Assembly: GCA_001566745.1 (NCBI GenBank) | Contig: KQ964512.1 | Coordinates: 7,318 to 36,638 of the forward strand | Source of the DNA: Conidiobolus coronatus NRRL 28638 | Lineage: Eukaryota; Entomophthoromycota; Entomophthoromycetes; Entomophthorales; Conidiobolaceae | Length of the DNA stretch: 29,321 bases | Direction: 5' to 3' | Shown: in pieces, positions 25,349 to 29,321 of the stretch | Layout of the letters: each line of letters starts with the position of its first letter | How positions within the stretch are numbered: position 1 is the stretch's first letter | Notes under the pieces: generated by a model | Seen by the model: only the letters and a program-made list of their open reading frames with translations | The model's database searches: none | Told to the model about the DNA's origin: nothing | Translations under genes and position numbers: made by a program

Positions 25349-25894
25349 ATGAGTGAAGAATTATTCGAGAAAAAGAGGAAACATCTCGATCAAGCCTTAG
25401 AACAAGAAGAAAACAAATAAATCCTTTCTAGAGATGCTCGTTCTACTAGTTCTTGGAATAGAAGAATAACAAAGCTGATGAACATCAAAGTGGAAGACAG
25501 AGAAATATTAGTGTCAGAAAATAATAATTCTGATGAGGATAATCCCTTATATTTTAGTATGATTACAGATGACATGTGGGAGGGTCGACTTGATATAGAA
25601 AATCTACGTATCGATAGAAAGTTTATAAATTTATTGGATGAGGCTAAAGATATCAACAACTTTAAAAATAAACTTTCACAATACCATGTTGATGCTTACA
25701 TGAACACATTCTTGCTAGTACTCGATATGAATTTCTATCCATTATCTGTACGCCCACAATGTGAACTAAGTGTGAGAATAGGGTTGAACTCTGAAAATTT
25801 TACTTCTATACCAGATTTACTCATTAAACCTAAGAAATCTACAATGTTTATAAGAGTTGGTATTTTATTTCTTAACATCTCTATAAATACATAG
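25349..25894 (+). pseudogene. N-terminal half of a nuclease-like family protein, with early stop
   Basis: ATG at 25349 opens MSEELFEKKRKHLDQALEQE, meets an in-frame TAA at codon 24, and continues in exactly the same frame with SRDARSTSSWNRRITKLMNI. It then runs on without a stop through VEDREILVSENNNSDEDNPL, KDINNFKNKLSQYHVDAYMN and LSVRPQCELSVRIGLNSENF. The segment TSIPDLLIKPKKSTMFIRV looks like the Asp-bearing strand of a PD-(D/E)XK core (S-I-P-D), where the next strand should carry E-x-K. Here the sequence departs instead into VGILFLNISINT and a stop. So the gene has a premature stop and lost its catalytic half. It resembles REase-like ORF families dispersed in fungal genomes; that is inference from motif layout. 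Confidence 0.5.
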
Positions 25895-25958
25895 ATGACA
25901 CCTTCGGGCCCACGATATTCCCCTGAGACTCCCCCGGAGGTTACCTTTTATGAATATT

Positions 25959-26339
25959 TTAGAGATTAAATAGACTTATCATTGTATTACAAGTGGCAAA
26001 GCCTTCATTTAACCAGAGATCACTCCACCATTCCATAGTAACTAAATTACCAAACCATTGATAAGCAAGTTCGTGAGCTACAACTGAGGCAATCCATTGC
26101 TTTGAAGCTTGAGTGGTAGTAGCTTCATCAACCATAAGACAGGAAGTACGGTAAGTGACTAAACCCCTGTTTTCCATAGCACCAGCGTCAAAATCAGCGA
26201 CTGATACCATATCCATTTTAGGCAAAGGATAAGGAGTATCGAAAACAGTGTTGAATAAATCGAGAGTTCTTGTACAGACGCCAAGAGAGAACTCACCTTG
26301 CTTGATAGTTCCCTTAGGAGCATATACTCTACAAGGGAC
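25959..26339 (-). pseudogene. M1 zinc aminopeptidase remnant, second zinc-binding His replaced
   Basis: An uninterrupted 126-codon piece of an M1 (gluzincin) aminopeptidase begins without ATG at [20 protein letters not shown] and includes [20 protein letters not shown] followed by NRG, the substrate-binding G-A-M-E-N motif. The zinc site reads [13 protein letters not shown]: the normal H-E-x-x-H has become H-E-L-A-Y. The third ligand glutamate is present in LNEGFA. The frame ends ten codons later. Upstream and downstream parts of the roughly 850-residue enzyme are absent. Most of this fragment is colinear with the family with no gap, unlike the CPS and BipA remnants. The Tyr substitution and truncation make it inactive. 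Confidence 0.8.
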
Positions 26340-26706
26340 TTAGATTGCTTCATTCGGGAGCCCGCGACCATTCTGTCTCCTCGGGGTACGGTTTCACTCG
26401 GGAGCGTAATGGAATGCAGCGACTACCCGGCTCCTTGTAAAGATAATAAAGGTCTTTATTTATTGTTTCAAGCTCTTATTCATAACTTTTCAATAAAACT
26501 TGTACTAAATCAGGAATTTCTTGTTTAATTTCTTTGACCAAATCTTCGAAAGTATTTTCCTGAAGGATTTATAGAAACAGCTGTTTTATCTCTAAATATC
26601 CCTTGAAAAGCACTATAATAAGCAACATCCTTACAGCGTATTACAATTAAAGTACAAATGTGATCCAACAAAGTACATCATAGATAATTATGATAAAATC
26701 GTGTTA
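26340..26706 (-). other. Minus-strand debris between the peptidase and the retroelement
   Basis: A frame at about 26550-26680 reads CKDVAYYSAFQGIFRDKTAV followed by SINPSGK, and after one shift NTFEDLVKEIKQEIPDLVQV then LLKSYE with TAA at about 26480. Both look protein-like and may be one broken C terminus; I do not recognise it. The GC-richer patch at 26350-26440 has no coding or RNA identity that I can support. Confidence 0.3.
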
Positions 26707-29321
26707 TTACGTCAGTTGATCTTCCTTTCGTACTTTCATTTGCCAGTAACCGGCTTTTAAGTCAATCGTTGAGAATACTCTTCCTTCTTGTAGACTATCA
26801 ATTAAATCTTGTATTCTAGGTAACGGGTGTCTGTCATCTAGAGTTACCTCATTTAATGGTTTGTAATTGAAATATAATCTGTGAGAACCGTCTTTCTTTG
26901 GTGCAAGTACAAGTCTTGATGCCCATGGAGAAGAGGATCTTCTTATTATGCCTGCATCGAGCATTTCATCGATTTCTTTCTGGATTATGTGGTGCAGGTT
27001 TGATGGGCTCTTTGCTACTCCTTGATAAATTGGCCTAGCGTCTGGTAGTACATCTATTTTATGTTCTAAGACGTGTGTTCCTTTTAGTTCACTAAGTTTA
27101 TTAGCTGTTATATTTTTGTGTTTTGCTAATAGTTTCTTAATGTCACTAAGTTTGAATTTGTAAGCCTTTTGTAAATTGATGTTGTCTATTGTTAAGACAT
27201 CTTCATCGTCTAGTGAGTAAGCTAGCATTGCATCTACTGGTTCTGACCATTCCATTGTTACATTATTTTCGGTATCTATTATTGCTTCTTTACCATTGTG
27301 GTACAATATGAATCTACCCGTATCCCAAATAGTTTGAGCATTCATTTCATTTAGCCATGTTCTGCCCAGTAGGATTAGATGATCGTTGTGGTCTATTACA
27401 ATGAAGTTAACGTACATTTTTATCGATCCAATTTCGATTAATACATTATTGATTTCGCCTAAAGGTTTTACTACATTATTGACTGTTTTGATGGTGGTAC
27501 CTGTTTCGTCTAAGTCGAACATTTCGAGTTCCTTAGCAGTTTTAGAGGATATTATGTTCTTTCCACTTCCTCCATCTAAGTAACACTTGAAATGTTTGTT
27601 TTCGATGATTACATCTGTTACTGGGCATCCACCGCCAGTAATCTTATTTGATGAGCCAAAGCCTTTGTTTGCTCTACGAGTTTCTGGTAAGTTCTCTGGT
27701 CTTACTAGTTCTATTTCTGGTCTTTCACATTTGATAATTAATAGTTGTGCTATATATTCTTTAGCATTTAATTTAACCTTGTTTGCGCCAGTATTATGAA
27801 CAAGTATTTTGATCTCTCCAGTGTATCCTTCGTCAATTAGTCCAGCCTTAATATCAATTGATTTATTTAATGCCAAGCTGGATCTTGTTACAATTTTGCC
27901 AGCGGTACCTTTTGGTAAGGCTATTGCTAGGCCTGTGTTTAGTAGCTTTGTTTGACCTGGATTCAGTGTTACTTCGTCTGTTATTGCAAGATCCAATCCT
28001 GCGTCGGTATTGTTTGCTCTAACAGGTAAGGTTGCTTTGTCAGATATTTTGCTAACCAGTAGTTTACTGTTGTTAGTGACTAGTAGAGATTCTTCTTGAG
28101 ACCTTGGGTTTATTTTTCGTATGATTTCTGCTTTGACTTTTGGTGAAACTTCTAGTAATGTTGAAAGTTTCATAGTTAATTCTTGGTCTAAAATGTTTTG
28201 GGCTAATTCGAATTTGTTACTTGCACCGCTTATTGCAGTTCTTTGTTTTCTAATCTTGAATCCTTTTACAACTTCAATGTTTTCGTCCTTTATTAATTTA
28301 TCATCAGCGTTTTGTGCTGTTCCTTTTTTATTCTTTGTTTTAGGATTTGGTTGTTTAGGGTTTTTCTTACTCTTTGGACTTGTTGTTTTTCGATATATGT
28401 TGAAGTCACTAGGAGTGTTGATTACAAGTTCTTCATTATCATGATTTTCGTATTTATTAGCCATTTTGTTAAGGGGTTGATGTTCACTATCTTCATGTCG
28501 ATCGCGTTTCCTGTCTTTTATGATACTAGTCTCATCTTCGAGGTTTGTGGTAGTGTTGAGTGCGTCCCGCATTTTGTATTGGTCCTTGTTTGAGGATATA
28601 TTTCTTTTGGGCAATGTAAACTCCCATCCTCCTTGATCGGCCATGTTATTCTTTGCATTTAGCACTCCAATTAGTTTACCATCTGTTGAATTTTTATTAT
28701 CTGGACTGGTTTGCGTAGGATTCGACTTATTAACTTGGACTATGTCTGTATCTGTGAAAGTTTGTGATTTTTCACTTGTATACTTTGAAGTACCTTGGTT
28801 AGTGATTCGATTATTTTCCCCTTTATTCGTAGATTTGCTACCTTGGAATCCTCGTCTTCCTTTGAAATTCTTATTATTTGTTGACTCATTATTGTCATAA
28901 TTGTTTCTGAATAAAGATTGCTGGTTTCCGGTGTATGAAGCAAATCTTTCTTTTGTTGCTTCTTCACTAGCTTTAGCGTATTTTTTAAGCTGTGCTAGAG
29001 ATATATTTGGATTGTTAGCTTTGTGCATCTTAACATCCTTTCTCATTGGTTCTCTCAATGCTCTGATGAAAACATCTTCGATTTCGATACTATCGGTTGA
29101 GTCTAGTTCGTCGAACATGGCTTTTATTATTGACATTAATGCATCAACGGATTCATCAGTTCTTTGTCTGAGATTTGCTAGCTCCGTTCTGATATTTGAT
29201 TTATAGCTGGCTGGGAAGAAACGGTCTTTATACCTTTCCACAAACTCATTCCAAGTTAGGAAGTGTTCTTCTTCGATTAGTTCCGCGTACCAAAATTTTC
29301 CTTCTTCATCCATACAGTTGA
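26707..29321 (-). mobile_element. Truncated Ty3-like LTR retrotransposon with dUTPase
   Basis: The minus-strand polyprotein has the order gag, dUTPase, retropepsin-like protease and reverse transcriptase, the Ty3/Metaviridae order with an added dUTPase. The element is cut at both visible ends: the 5' part (LTR, primer-binding site and start of gag) lies beyond the right edge, and the RT stops right after motif A. There is no trace downstream of the catalytic Y-x-D-D block, RNase H, integrase or an LTR. What remains is one long open frame, so the truncation is probably recent or the copy is young. Confidence 0.85.
26707..29321 (-). CDS. Gag-dUTPase-protease-RT polyprotein, partial
   Basis: At least 868 codons are open and still open at the right edge; the ATG at 29313 is probably internal. 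Residues 1-90: gag-type helices (FLTWNEFVERYKDRFFPASY, then LANLRQRTDESVDALMS). Residues 110-400: charged, disordered, Lys/Asn-rich; no CCHC zinc knuckle is visible. Residues about 425-550: trimeric dUTPase with all five motifs, NNTDAGLDLA, TRSSLALNKS, GLIDEGYTGEI, EYIAQLL and NKGFGSSNK. dUTPase cleaves dUTP to dUMP and so limits uracil in the cDNA. Residues about 577-590: protease motif YLDGGSGKNIIS, with D-G-G in place of the usual D-S/T-G. From about 750: RT start (EHKIDVLPDARPIYQ), IRRSSSPWASRLVLAPKKDG and FSTIDLKAGYWQMKV with the first catalytic Asp. TAA/T-rich sequence follows the final LT. The protein lacks the rest of RT. Confidence 0.85.
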   Translation of the reverse strand, partial: NCMDEEGKFWYAELIEEEHFLTWNEFVERYKDRFFPASYKSNIRTELANLRQRTDESVDALMSIIKAMFDELDSTDSIEIEDVFIRALREPMRKDVKMHKANNPNISLAQLKKYAKASEEATKERFASYTGNQQSLFRNNYDNNESTNNKNFKGRRGFQGSKSTNKGENNRITNQGTSKYTSEKSQTFTDTDIVQVNKSNPTQTSPDNKNSTDGKLIGVLNAKNNMADQGGWEFTLPKRNISSNKDQYKMRDALNTTTNLEDETSIIKDRKRDRHEDSEHQPLNKMANKYENHDNEELVINTPSDFNIYRKTTSPKSKKNPKQPNPKTKNKKGTAQNADDKLIKDENIEVVKGFKIRKQRTAISGASNKFELAQNILDQELTMKLSTLLEVSPKVKAEIIRKINPRSQEESLLVTNNSKLLVSKISDKATLPVRANNTDAGLDLAITDEVTLNPGQTKLLNTGLAIALPKGTAGKIVTRSSLALNKSIDIKAGLIDEGYTGEIKILVHNTGANKVKLNAKEYIAQLLIIKCERPEIELVRPENLPETRRANKGFGSSNKITGGGCPVTDVIIENKHFKCYLDGGSGKNIISSKTAKELEMFDLDETGTTIKTVNNVVKPLGEINNVLIEIGSIKMYVNFIVIDHNDHLILLGRTWLNEMNAQTIWDTGRFILYHNGKEAIIDTENNVTMEWSEPVDAMLAYSLDDEDVLTIDNINLQKAYKFKLSDIKKLLAKHKNITANKLSELKGTHVLEHKIDVLPDARPIYQGVAKSPSNLHHIIQKEIDEMLDAGIIRRSSSPWASRLVLAPKKDGSHRLYFNYKPLNEVTLDDRHPLPRIQDLIDSLQEGRVFSTIDLKAGYWQMKVRKEDQLT

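Noticed and set aside
26340-26450. GC-richer patch considered as a structured RNA
   Set aside because: No cloverleaf or other recognisable secondary structure could be built by hand, and no conserved box was found.
27386-29206. Several plus-strand ORFs of 65-107 codons inside the retroelement
   Set aside because: They are antisense to the gag-dUTPase-protease-RT frame and have the Phe/Leu/Ser-rich composition of shadow frames.

Overview
This looks like nuclear DNA of a fungus, AT-rich and with few or no introns in the recognisable genes. The best clades-of-origin clue is the gene set: RAD7 (a fungal nucleotide-excision-repair factor), GPI1/PIG-Q, the phosphatase methylesterase PPE1, the TORC2 subunit HbrB/Bit61 type, the N-acetyltransferase NAA50 and ribosomal protein L3. 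Together with a Ty3-like retroelement and many decayed ORFs, this suggests an early-diverging (non-Dikarya) fungus, but that placement is inference. I saw no rRNA gene, no convincing tRNA and no CRISPR-like array.

Layout. 1-1454 (minus): the first 63 codons of RPL3, preceded by a vWA-domain gene that is frameshifted once and runs into RPL3 in the same frame with no stop codon. 1.7-3.0 kb: decayed pieces, including a RIX7/NVL-like AAA ATPase linker. 3.1-3.7 kb: an intact unknown 214-residue ORF. 3.8-4.3 kb: a GC-richer decayed island. 4.5-7.8 kb: pseudogene debris, including a J-domain scrap. 8.1-11.8 kb: two intact plus-strand genes, HbrB-like and a 635-residue unknown. 12.9-16.5 kb: two PD-(D/E)XK nuclease-like ORFs (one broken), a deleted BipA/TypA translational GTPase remnant and a broken helical gene. 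16.5-19.3 kb: RAD7 and NAA50. 19.7-21.6 kb: debris, a third nuclease-like ORF and a B-type (mannose-binding-like) lectin. 22.0-24.6 kb (minus): PPE1 followed 42 bp later by GPI1. 24.7-26.3 kb: a carbamoyl-phosphate synthase remnant with internal deletions, the N-terminal half of a nuclease-like gene and an M1 aminopeptidase remnant. 26.7 kb to the end (minus): a truncated Ty3-like polyprotein, gag - dUTPase - protease - start of reverse transcriptase.

How it fits together. The intact genes are housekeeping genes and do not form one pathway. Between them lies an unusual density of fragments of other housekeeping genes. Several carry internal deletions that nevertheless leave long open frames, mixed with mobile-type sequences (retroelement, repeated PD-(D/E)XK ORFs). 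The most interesting items are the in-frame vWA-RPL3 junction, the dispersed small PD-(D/E)XK family, and the dUTPase embedded in the retroelement polyprotein.
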